Below, piece by piece: positions 1 through 5,225 of a stretch of 5,225 nt of DNA (positions are counted from its first letter, which is position 1; the number at the start of each line of letters is the position of its first letter). Origin of the DNA: JAQVYV01 sp964507305. Lineage in GTDB: Bacteria > Bacillota > Clostridia > Saccharofermentanales > UBA5734. Made by a program: the position numbers and the translations under genes. The stretch lies in contig CAZDPQ010000170.1 in assembly GCA_964507305.1 (NCBI GenBank), positions 1 to 5,225 on the forward strand. The letters run 5' to 3'. The notes below the pieces were generated by a model, which saw only the letters and a list, made by a program, of their open reading frames with translations, did no database searches and was not told the DNA's origin.

Positions 1-1
1 C

Positions 2-1633
2 GCAAAATTGGGATTTCCTACCGCGAATTTTCATCCGGACAGCGATGCCTGCCTGCCGAAGAATGGTGTGTATGCGACCCGGCTGACCGTCGGGGACCGC
101 TGTTATGATGCCGTCACGAACATCGGCCTGAGGCCGAGCGTCCCGGGACGAAGCCCGCATCCGATCGCCGAGACCATGGTCCTCGACGCCGCCATCGACC
201 TGTACGGGAAAACGGTGAAGCTTGAATTTCTCCATCGGATCCGCGATGAGAAGCTGTTCCCCGGCCTGGACGAACTCCGGGAGGCGATCGCGGCCGATGT
301 CGCGGCCGCGAGGCGGTATCACGGGAGCGCGGAAGATTATCATCTGCTGGCGCAGGCCGGCGGCATACGACTCAGCGGACTGAAGTCCTCGCGCTTTACC
401 ACCGATCTTCTGACCATATCGATGCGCGTCCCGCTCGACAGGCAGACAGCATCCGACGGCAGCCTGCTGTCGCGCGTTCTGACCGCGACCGGCAGCGCTT
501 ATCCGACCAGGACCGGCCTGGCGGAAAAACTGGACTCCATGTACGGCGCCCAGATCGATTGCACCACGGAGATCCAGGGAGATTCCTTCCTCCTCCATTT
601 TCAGGCAGACGCGCTCCACAGCTGGCGCGGCGAAGAGTCGCCGTTTGCGGAGGCCGTGGAACTGTTGTTCGACATGCTCGAAAATCCCGACTATCCGGGC
701 GGCGGTAATTTCCGGGATGAGATCGTCGAATCGGAAAAAACCGGGCTGCTGTCCGAAATCGCGGCACGCGAAAACGACAAGGGGCAGTATGCGTTCGACC
801 GCTGCCTCCAGATCTACGCCGGGGACAGCGTGTATGCCGTCCGGTCTTTCGGGGATGCCGGAATGATCCGGTCGGCAAACGGAGCGTCGCTGCGCGCGGC
901 GTACCGCGATCTCGTCCGGGACGCGAGGATCACCGTCTCCATCGGCGGGCGTTTCGGCGAGAGCGATGTGGAAAAGATCCTGAAGATGATCCGGTCGGCT
1001 TTCCCGGACAACGACCCGAAAACGGAAACGATCCCGGGCAGATACCCGAAGCCTTTCGCGGCGGATGTTCCGCTTTGCTCGGTGACGGAGCGCAAGGATG
1101 TGGAACAGTCCAGGATCTGCCGGATCTATCGGGGAATGCCTTCCTACCGGTCGCTGGAGATGCCGGTCTGCGTCCTGCTGAACACGCTGCTCGGCGGCGA
1201 CGTCGATTCGCTGCTGTTCCGGCATGTCCGCGAAGAGCAGGGGCTGGCCTACAGCGTCTTTTCCGCGTTGCTCAAATTCATGTCGGCCCTGTTCATGGAG
1301 GCAGGCGTCGCGCACGAAAACACCGAAAAGGCCCTGCAGTCGATGGAAGACCAGGTCGAAGCGGCGCGGCGTGGGGATATTGACGAGAAAATGCTGTCAA
1401 GCGCCGTCAAATCGGTCACGTTTGCCTATCGGGAGATTTCGGACAGCCTCCGGGGCCTTCTGCGGTATGCCATCAACGGCGAAATTTCCGGCATGAGACT
1501 GTCGCCGGACAGTGCGATCGCCATCACGGAAAGCATCACCGCCGGGCAGATCCGGGACATGGCTCGCAGGCTGGAGCCCGCGGTGACCTACGTACTGACG
1601 GGTGCGGGAGAGGATGGTGCAGATGGAATTTAA
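2..1633 (+). CDS. ribF-ymfF: RibF (riboflavin kinase domain) fused in frame to YmfF-like inactive M16 peptidase; 5' partial
   Basis: The reading frame is open to the left edge, so the gene begins upstream; the TTG at 8 is an internal Leu of the RibF motif KLGFPTANF, not a start. Numbering from that Leu, residues 1-105 are the flavokinase domain, which phosphorylates riboflavin to FMN: PTAN (4-7), GVYA (20-23), NIGLRPSV (38-45), the probable catalytic Glu55 before the VLD strand, DLYGK (64-68) and the closing FPGLDELREAI helix. The FAD synthetase half would lie upstream. Residues about 112-541 match the YmfF type of M16 protein: LLSRVLTATGSAYPTRTGL, LDSMYGAQ and, in the second half, R408 and Y415 in VREEQGLAYS. 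The zinc motif HxxEH is missing, as in YmfF, so this half is a non-catalytic partner. No stop, and no ATG, GTG or TTG in frame, lies between the domains, so a single fused polypeptide is expected. It overlaps the next gene by 11 bases. Domain calls are firm; the EF-P role is inferred from B. subtilis homologues. Confidence 0.88.
   Translation, partial: AKLGFPTANFHPDSDACLPKNGVYATRLTVGDRCYDAVTNIGLRPSVPGRSPHPIAETMVLDAAIDLYGKTVKLEFLHRIRDEKLFPGLDELREAIAADVAAARRYHGSAEDYHLLAQAGGIRLSGLKSSRFTTDLLTISMRVPLDRQTASDGSLLSRVLTATGSAYPTRTGLAEKLDSMYGAQIDCTTEIQGDSFLLHFQADALHSWRGEESPFAEAVELLFDMLENPDYPGGGNFRDEIVESEKTGLLSEIAARENDKGQYAFDRCLQIYAGDSVYAVRSFGDAGMIRSANGASLRAAYRDLVRDARITVSIGGRFGESDVEKILKMIRSAFPDNDPKTETIPGRYPKPFAADVPLCSVTERKDVEQSRICRIYRGMPSYRSLEMPVCVLLNTLLGGDVDSLLFRHVREEQGLAYSVFSALLKFMSALFMEAGVAHENTEKALQSMEDQVEAARRGDIDEKMLSSAVKSVTFAYREISDSLRGLLRYAINGEISGMRLSPDSAIAITESITAGQIRDMARRLEPAVTYVLTGAGEDGADGI
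320..361 (+). other. Junction between riboflavin kinase and YmfF domains
   Basis: The natural RibF C-terminus (AAARRYH) is followed by about ten linker residues (GSAEDYHLLA) before the YmfF first strand begins near GGIRLSGL. Reading all three plus-strand frames, I see no ATG, GTG or TTG between 300 and 420 that could open a separate YmfF gene in the right frame. The first in-frame ATG, at 422, would delete the first strand of the peptidase fold. A purine-rich stretch at 333-343 faintly resembles a ribosome binding site, but only CTG codons follow it (around 352-357). Confidence 0.7.
1606..1613 (+). promoter_or_regulatory. Ribosome binding site of ymfH
   Basis: GGGAGAGG ends 9 bases before the ATG at 1623. 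The earlier in-frame candidates fit worse: GTG 1602 precedes this site, and ATG 1614 and GTG 1617 sit directly on or beside it. The site therefore selects the start at 1623, inside the last codons of the upstream fused gene. Confidence 0.65.
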
Positions 1634-2948
1634 AAGGACAGTCCGCGAAGACCCGGTCACCGGAGGGATCCTCCGCAGCTTTGAACATCCGTGCGGCATG
1701 GCCATCCACATCATCCCGAAAAGCGGTTTCTCCAAGCAGTTCGCAGGCATCGCGATCCCGTTCGGATCGGTCCACAACGAATTCCGCGGCGGAAACGGCG
1801 GAAAAATCGTCCTGCCGGCCGGCTCCGCACATTACATGGAACATTGCGTATTCTACCGGGATGGGGACGGAGGGCTCCTCTCTGCGCTTTCCGCGCTCGG
1901 CGCCAGCGCGAATGCCTACACCTCAAACACACATACGCTGTACTATTTCTCCTGTGCGGGGCAGTTCGAGGAGATCCTGGGAAAATATCTGGAAGCAGTC
2001 CTGCATCCGTATCTCGGGGAAGACCGGATCGAAGCCGAGCGCAGCATCATCCTGCAGGAACTGAGCATGTACCGGGACGACCCGGACAGCCGGATCTACA
2101 ATGAATTGCTCCAGTCGCTGTATGTCAGCCACCCTGTCCGTGACGACATCGGGGGCGTTCCCGAAAGCGTCGCAGGCATCACCGCCGCGCATCTGCAGGC
2201 AGCCGCGGGGCGGTTTTACACCCCTTCTTCCGTGATCCTGACGGCGGCGGGAAACGTCGATGAATCCGCGATCCTCGAGATCGCATCGAGGGCAGCCGAA
2301 AAGGCGGCATGCGTGGGAAGGCCTTCCGAGGATGACTACTTTTTCCCGGACGAACCGGACCATGCCGGGACCGCCCGGACGGATACCGCCATGGACGTTA
2401 CGGTCGGATCGTTCCTGCTCGGTTTCAAGAACAGCAGTGTCAGTCCGGCACGCAGTCTCGCGGGTCCGCAGCAGATCCGGCTGCGCAGGAGCGGCCAGCT
2501 TTTCTGGGAAATGCTCCTCGGCAGATCCTCTCCGATCTATGAGACGCTCTTCGCGGAAGGGCTCATCAACGATTCGTTCGGCTACCATTTCGTCTGCGAA
2601 GGCACCTACTCGTTCCTCGCTGCCGGAGGTGAGTCCCCCGATCCCGAAAAGGCCTGCGGGAAGCTGCGCGCGATGATCCGCGAAGCCTTCGCGCGGATGC
2701 CCGATGAGGCGTCATCGCGCCGGTTCGAGGTGCAGAAGCGCTCGGCGGGAGGCAGCTTCATCCGCTCGCTCGATTCCGTGGAACACTGTGGCCTGACAGA
2801 GGTGTCGGCGTCTCTTTCGGGGATAAACCTTTTTGATTTTCCGGATTTGTATGATAAGATGAGTCTTGAAGAAACGGCGGACAGCATGCGGTTCGTCCTG
2901 GATGATGCCGCGGCGTCCGAAGCCTATGTCGGAAAGAAGGGATCGTAA
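1623..2948 (+). CDS. ymfH: YmfH-like M16 zinc peptidase (EF-P modification-associated)
   Basis: This is a 441-residue protein, close to the usual length of about 430. It carries the inverted zinc motif HYMEH (H70, E73, H74), with E139 and E146 seven residues apart downstream; that matches the conserved pair of M16 enzymes in which the second Glu is the third zinc ligand. The segment ALGASANAYTSNTHTLYYFS (91-110) is the typical strand after the active helix. The C-terminal half (about 255-441) is the second M16 domain and lacks the Arg/Tyr substrate pair that its neighbour has, so the two gene products probably form one heterodimeric protease. In Bacillus subtilis YmfF and YmfH are linked to the 5-aminopentanol modification of elongation factor P; transfer of that role here is inference. 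No signal peptide is seen, so a cytoplasmic location is expected. The ATG at 1623 is chosen on its ribosome binding site, and MEFKRTVRED then leads directly into the first domain. Confidence 0.85.
   Translation: MEFKRTVREDPVTGGILRSFEHPCGMAIHIIPKSGFSKQFAGIAIPFGSVHNEFRGGNGGKIVLPAGSAHYMEHCVFYRDGDGGLLSALSALGASANAYTSNTHTLYYFSCAGQFEEILGKYLEAVLHPYLGEDRIEAERSIILQELSMYRDDPDSRIYNELLQSLYVSHPVRDDIGGVPESVAGITAAHLQAAAGRFYTPSSVILTAAGNVDESAILEIASRAAEKAACVGRPSEDDYFFPDEPDHAGTARTDTAMDVTVGSFLLGFKNSSVSPARSLAGPQQIRLRRSGQLFWEMLLGRSSPIYETLFAEGLINDSFGYHFVCEGTYSFLAAGGESPDPEKACGKLRAMIREAFARMPDEASSRRFEVQKRSAGGSFIRSLDSVEHCGLTEVSASLSGINLFDFPDLYDKMSLEETADSMRFVLDDAAASEAYVGKKGS
2937..2942 (+). promoter_or_regulatory. Ribosome binding site of lgt
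   Basis: AAGGGA lies 5 bases before ATG 2948, inside the last codons of ymfH. The ymfH stop and lgt start share one base (TAATG), a classic arrangement for translational coupling. Confidence 0.6.
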
Positions 2949-3940
2949 TGGACAGTACATTCGTCGTCAGTTTTCCAGGGCTCGGGATCCATGACATCAC
3001 GATCCACCGGGTCGCCTTTTCTCTGTTCGGGATCAATGTCTACTGGTACGGCATCCTGATCGCCTCGGCCGTGATCGCGGGGCTCCTGATGGCCTACCGT
3101 GCCGCGCCGAAATACGGCGTCAAGCCCGACACGGTTCTGGATACGATGATCGCGATCGTTCCCCTGATGATCGTGTTCGCCCGACTTTACTATGTCGTCT
3201 TCGCATGGGACGAGTTCAAGGACCACCCTCTGAACATCCTTAATCTGCGCACCGGCGGGCTGGCTTTCTACGGCGGCGTGATCGGCGGCGCCCTCGCCAT
3301 TTTCCTGGTATCCAGGATCCGCCACGTCAGCATCGTCAGACTGATGGATCTTCTGGTTGTCTATGTCCCGCTCGGGCAAGGCATCGGGCGCTGGGGCAAT
3401 TTTTTCAACCAGGAAGCGTTCGGGACCAACACATCCCTTCCCTGGGGCATGATCAGCGACGGGACGGCGGCTTACCTTGCGAGGACCGGGACGGGAAACC
3501 CGGATCTCCCCGTCCATCCCACGTTTCTTTATGAATTCATCGCCAACATGATCCTCTTCGCCATTCTCCTCGTGGTCCGCAGGAGATCCAGACGGCCTTT
3601 CATCACGACGGCGTCCTACCTGCTCGGGTACGGGATCGTGCGCTTTTTCGTGGAAAATCTGCGGACGGATTCGCTCTATGTCGGCCATACGGACATCCGG
3701 GCATCGGTGGTGCTTTCCGCTGTCATCGCGGTCGGTTCGCTGATCGCCATCATCGTCATCCGCTCGCGGCCCATCGGGTATTATGACCGGAAAGCGCCCG
3801 AGGCGGGAGTGCCGGCCGGCGTGCATGACGCGGAGTCGCAGGCGGACGCGGAGCAGACGCCCGCGCAGAAGCCGGACGCGGATAAGACGCCCGGAGAAAG
3901 CCCGGACGGGCAGAAGGGCAAAGGCCCCGGGGAGGGCTGA
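2948..3940 (+). CDS. lgt: Prolipoprotein diacylglyceryl transferase
   Basis: Lgt transfers the diacylglyceryl group of phosphatidylglycerol to the lipobox Cys of prelipoproteins, the first step of lipoprotein maturation, in the cytoplasmic membrane. The family signature is complete: GQGIGRWGNFFNQEAFG at 143-159, with R148, N151, N154 and E156 as key residues. Also present are GGLAFYGGVIGG (103-114), where Tyr stands in the place of the His of the E. coli enzyme, VHPTFLYE (189-196) and GYGIVRFFVENLR (227-239), whose R232/E236 pair corresponds by motif to essential residues of E. coli Lgt. About seven membrane segments are visible, the last near 252-271. At 330 residues it is longer than the usual 260-290 because of a hydrophilic, Asp/Ala/Pro/Lys-rich tail from about 279, predicted disordered and probably cytoplasmic. 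The start is fixed by the AAGGGA site and the TAATG overlap with ymfH. Identification is firm; the tail's role is unknown. Confidence 0.96.
   Translation: MDSTFVVSFPGLGIHDITIHRVAFSLFGINVYWYGILIASAVIAGLLMAYRAAPKYGVKPDTVLDTMIAIVPLMIVFARLYYVVFAWDEFKDHPLNILNLRTGGLAFYGGVIGGALAIFLVSRIRHVSIVRLMDLLVVYVPLGQGIGRWGNFFNQEAFGTNTSLPWGMISDGTAAYLARTGTGNPDLPVHPTFLYEFIANMILFAILLVVRRRSRRPFITTASYLLGYGIVRFFVENLRTDSLYVGHTDIRASVVLSAVIAVGSLIAIIVIRSRPIGYYDRKAPEAGVPAGVHDAESQADAEQTPAQKPDADKTPGESPDGQKGKGPGEG
3848..3907 (+). repeat. Imperfect tandem 30-bp repeat in the lgt tail
   Basis: Two adjacent 30-base units encode the decapeptides AEQTPAQKPD and ADKTPGESPD (Lgt residues 301-310 and 311-320). By my alignment 22 of 30 bases match, and five residues are identical with most others conservative. 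The octamer GACGCGGA occurs three times around it, at 3827, 3845 and 3875, suggesting growth by slippage or local duplication. Confidence 0.6.
3931..3936 (+). promoter_or_regulatory. Ribosome binding site of rodA
   Basis: GGAGGG lies 5 bases before the TTG at 3942 and within the final Gly-Glu-Gly codons of lgt. It is the strongest Shine-Dalgarno match in the window and is the reason for choosing TTG 3942 over the next in-frame candidates, which fall inside the first membrane segment or later. Confidence 0.75.
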
Positions 3941-3941
3941 C

Positions 3942-5108
3942 TTGGCGGAGCGAGGCGGCGAAGGCCGTTCAAAACTAGACATCTATTTCAATGTCATCGA
4001 CTACTGGATCCTTGTACCTGTTCTGATCGTCTCGATTATCGGCCTGTATGTGCTCAGCCGCGTCCTGTCGACCGGCTACGAAGGCAACGGCCAGACGATT
4101 TTCATGAAACAGGCCGGCGCCGTCATCGTCGGGATCCTGATCGCACTGATCCTCGGCGCCCTCGAGACGCCCATGCTCCGCCTGGTCGCGTTCGCGGTCT
4201 ACGGGCTCGGCCTTCTGATGCTCATCGCCGTCCTCCTGGACGGATTTTCCATGAAAGCGACGACCGGTGCGGACAGCTGGCTCCAGCTTCCGCTGATCGG
4301 GACGTTCCAGCCGTCGGAGCTTGCCAAGATCGGGATCATCATGCTTTCCTCGTATTATCTTGCGGACATCCGTGACGGCCGGATCCCGCTGCTGAAGGGG
4401 CTGGCGATCGTAGCCGGCATCTACGCGGCACCCATCGTCCTGATCATCCGTCAGCCCGACCTCGGCACGGTCATGATCATCCTGTTCATCATGTGCTGCA
4501 TGCTGTATATCTACGGCGTCCGGTACCGCTCCATTTTTCTGGCCGGGAGCATCGCCGTGGCGGCCATCCCGCTCGTGTGGAACTTTTACCTGCAGCCGCA
4601 CCAGAAAAACCGGATCCTGACATTCCTGTATCCTGGATTCAGCCCGTCGCAGGCCTACCATATCGAGCAGGCCAAGATGGCGATCCGCGCCGGCGGCCTT
4701 ACGGGATCGGACCTGTCGGCGCCGGTCAGCGTGCCGGTCAAGGAATCCGACTTCATCTATACCGCCGTGGCGGAGCATATGGGTATGGTCGGGACCACCG
4801 TGCTGGTCTGCCTGATTTTCCTGTTCATCGTACGCGGACTGATCCTTGCTTCCAGAACGGAAGAGCGTTCAATGAAATACATGGCAGCCGGCATATCCGT
4901 GATGTTCGGGATCCATTCGGTCGAAAACCTGGGGATGTGCGTGGGCATCATGCCGATCACGGGGATCCCTCTTCCATTCGTGAGCCTGGGCGGTTCGTCG
5001 ATGATCGTCAATTATTTCGCACTCGGAATTCTTTTGTGCATATCCATGGAGTATAATATGATCCGCAAAGCCGGATCCGTCGAATTCATGGCCGATCCGC
5101 GTCACTGA
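3942..5108 (+). CDS. rodA: SEDS-family peptidoglycan glycosyltransferase, probably RodA
   Basis: SEDS proteins polymerise lipid II into glycan strands in the membrane, paired with a class B penicillin-binding protein. With the TTG start the protein is 388 residues, close to B. subtilis RodA. Motifs in order: GADSWLQLPLIGTFQPSELAKI (109-130, in family form), RQPDLGTVMI (170-179), QKNRILTFLYPG (221-232), QAYHIEQAKMAIRAGGLTG (237-255), VPVKESDFIYTAVAEHMG (264-281) with D270 at the position of the catalytic Asp of RodA/FtsW, and the closing ITGIPLPFVSLGGSSMIVNYF (339-359, in family form). About ten membrane segments are visible. The loop before D270 is shorter than the usual form and the common GEE motif reads AEH here. 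The start lies one base after the lgt stop behind GGAGGG. FtsW or SpoVE cannot be excluded from sequence alone; RodA is favoured by length, the lack of a long N-terminal tail and the absence of a mur/division neighbourhood. Confidence 0.85.
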   Translation: MAERGGEGRSKLDIYFNVIDYWILVPVLIVSIIGLYVLSRVLSTGYEGNGQTIFMKQAGAVIVGILIALILGALETPMLRLVAFAVYGLGLLMLIAVLLDGFSMKATTGADSWLQLPLIGTFQPSELAKIGIIMLSSYYLADIRDGRIPLLKGLAIVAGIYAAPIVLIIRQPDLGTVMIILFIMCCMLYIYGVRYRSIFLAGSIAVAAIPLVWNFYLQPHQKNRILTFLYPGFSPSQAYHIEQAKMAIRAGGLTGSDLSAPVSVPVKESDFIYTAVAEHMGMVGTTVLVCLIFLFIVRGLILASRTEERSMKYMAAGISVMFGIHSVENLGMCVGIMPITGIPLPFVSLGGSSMIVNYFALGILLCISMEYNMIRKAGSVEFMADPRH

Positions 5109-5119
5109 GGCGTTTTTTT
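5099..5119 (+). terminator. Weak intrinsic terminator candidate after rodA
   Basis: CGTC (5100-5103) can pair with GGCG (5109-5112, one T-G pair) around the loop ACTGA, with a marginal G-T pair outside. Seven T residues follow directly at 5113-5119, and five more lie at 5123-5127. The stem overlaps the rodA stop codon. The T-run and position are good, but the stem is short, so termination may be partial. Confidence 0.4.
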
Positions 5120-5141
5120 GCATTTTTCCCGGATATTGAAC

Positions 5142-5167
5142 CGGATTGCAGCCTGAAAATCCGCATT
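5142..5167 (+). terminator. Second stem-loop downstream of rodA, possible back-up terminator
   Basis: CGGATT (5142-5147) is a perfect inverted match to AATCCG (5158-5163), with a 10-base loop, followed by GCATTTT. The stem is only 6 bp and the T-run only 4, so this could equally be an mRNA 3'-end structure or chance. Confidence 0.27.
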
Positions 5168-5183
5168 TTGCCCGGACGGGTTC

Positions 5184-5217
5184 TTTGAATTTCAAATAAA
5201 AAGATTTGACAGTCAAA
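5184..5217. promoter_or_regulatory. Pair of 13-bp palindromes, possible tandem operator
   Basis: TTTGAATTTCAAA (5184-5196) and TTTGACAGTCAAA (5205-5217) are each perfect palindromes around one central base and share the form TTTGA-N3-TCAAA. Their centres, 5190 and 5211, are 21 bp apart, about two helical turns, so dimers bound to both would sit on the same face of the DNA. The second contains the -35 hexamer described separately. No regulator is identified. Confidence 0.4.
5206..5211 (+). promoter_or_regulatory. -35 element of a promoter running out of the window
   Basis: TTGACA is an exact match to the housekeeping -35 consensus in an AT-rich intergenic stretch after the operon's apparent end. 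With a 17-bp spacer the -10 box would begin near 5229, outside the window, so the promoter cannot be confirmed here. Confidence 0.4.
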
Positions 5218-5225
5218 ACAAAATG

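Larger units (their letters stand above)
5109..5225. other. Intergenic region downstream of the operon
   Basis: No coding potential is seen. The left half holds the two hairpins; the right half, from about 5181, is AT-rich and holds the palindromes and TTGACA. The ATG at 5223-5225 has no ribosome binding site before it and is not called as a gene start. Confidence 0.6.

Noticed and set aside
1602..1622. Upstream starts of ymfH at GTG 1602, ATG 1614 or GTG 1617
   Set aside because: They precede or overlap the only good Shine-Dalgarno sequence (1606-1613), which is correctly spaced for ATG 1623.
1923..2588. Minus-strand open frame (221 codons) opposite ymfH
   Set aside because: It overlaps conserved ymfH sequence downstream of the zinc motif; no family resemblance is seen and no ribosome binding site was noted.
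3783..3941. An N-terminal extension of RodA starting at ATG 3783
   Set aside because: The extra 53 residues are an Arg-rich out-of-frame reading of the lgt tail. TTG 3942 has a strong, well-spaced ribosome binding site and gives a normal family length.
2924..3982. Long minus-strand open frame (352 codons) opposite lgt
   Set aside because: It lies wholly antisense to a well-identified gene, its product is Arg/Asp/His-rich with no recognisable fold, and GC-rich codon use of the plus strand explains the lack of stops.
3975..4778. Minus-strand open frame (267 codons) opposite rodA
   Set aside because: Same reason: a composition shadow rich in Asp, Arg and Gln, antisense to conserved SEDS motifs.
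5171..5180. CCCGGACGGG hairpin
   Set aside because: Only three to four pairs with a two- to four-base loop and no T-run; too weak to call.
5205..5220. CtsR heat-shock operator
   Set aside because: GTCAAA resembles a CtsR half-site, but CtsR needs direct heptad repeats (GGTCAAA-NAN-GGTCAAA) and here the half-sites are inverted, with no second direct copy at the right spacing.
5223..5225. ATG at the right edge as the start of the next gene
   Set aside because: No ribosome binding site precedes it, and the TTGACA at 5206 would put transcription initiation to the right of it.

Overview
The window reads as one stretch of a tightly packed, plus-strand operon from a bacterium, most likely a high-GC member of the Clostridia (Oscillospiraceae/Ruminococcaceae-like). 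This placement is an inference. It rests on the adjacency of ribF, a paired ymfF/ymfH M16 peptidase locus, lgt and a SEDS (FtsW/RodA/SpoVE) gene, on strong Shine-Dalgarno sites, on use of a TTG start and on the single-membrane-type gene set. The coding part is GC-rich, while the last roughly 45 bases are markedly AT-rich.

Layout. (1) Bases 2-1633: the 3' part of one long gene whose 5' end lies outside the window. It encodes a riboflavin kinase domain (C-terminal half of RibF) that runs without a stop or a usable start into a complete YmfF-like, catalytically dead M16 peptidase domain. (2) Bases 1623-2948: a YmfH-like M16 peptidase with an intact HxxEH zinc motif, overlapping gene 1 by 11 bases. 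(3) Bases 2948-3940: prolipoprotein diacylglyceryl transferase (Lgt), joined to gene 2 by a TAATG stop/start overlap and carrying an unusual charged C-terminal tail with a decapeptide repeat. (4) Bases 3942-5108: a SEDS-family polymerase, most likely RodA, starting at TTG one base after the lgt stop, behind a near-perfect ribosome binding site. (5) Bases 5109-5225: an intergenic region with a weak terminator-like hairpin plus T-run, a second hairpin, and two near-identical 13-bp palindromes 21 bp apart. The second palindrome covers a perfect TTGACA -35 hexamer at the window edge.

How they work together. RibF makes FMN and FAD. The YmfF/YmfH pair resembles the Bacillus subtilis proteins linked to 5-aminopentanol modification of elongation factor P, and here the two carry complementary halves of an M16 active site. 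Lgt performs the first step of lipoprotein maturation, and RodA polymerises peptidoglycan glycan strands. The last two are both membrane enzymes of envelope biogenesis. The genes are probably translated as a coupled unit.

The most notable points are the in-frame RibF-YmfF fusion and the paired palindromes at the right edge. I saw no mobile element, CRISPR array, tRNA or rRNA.
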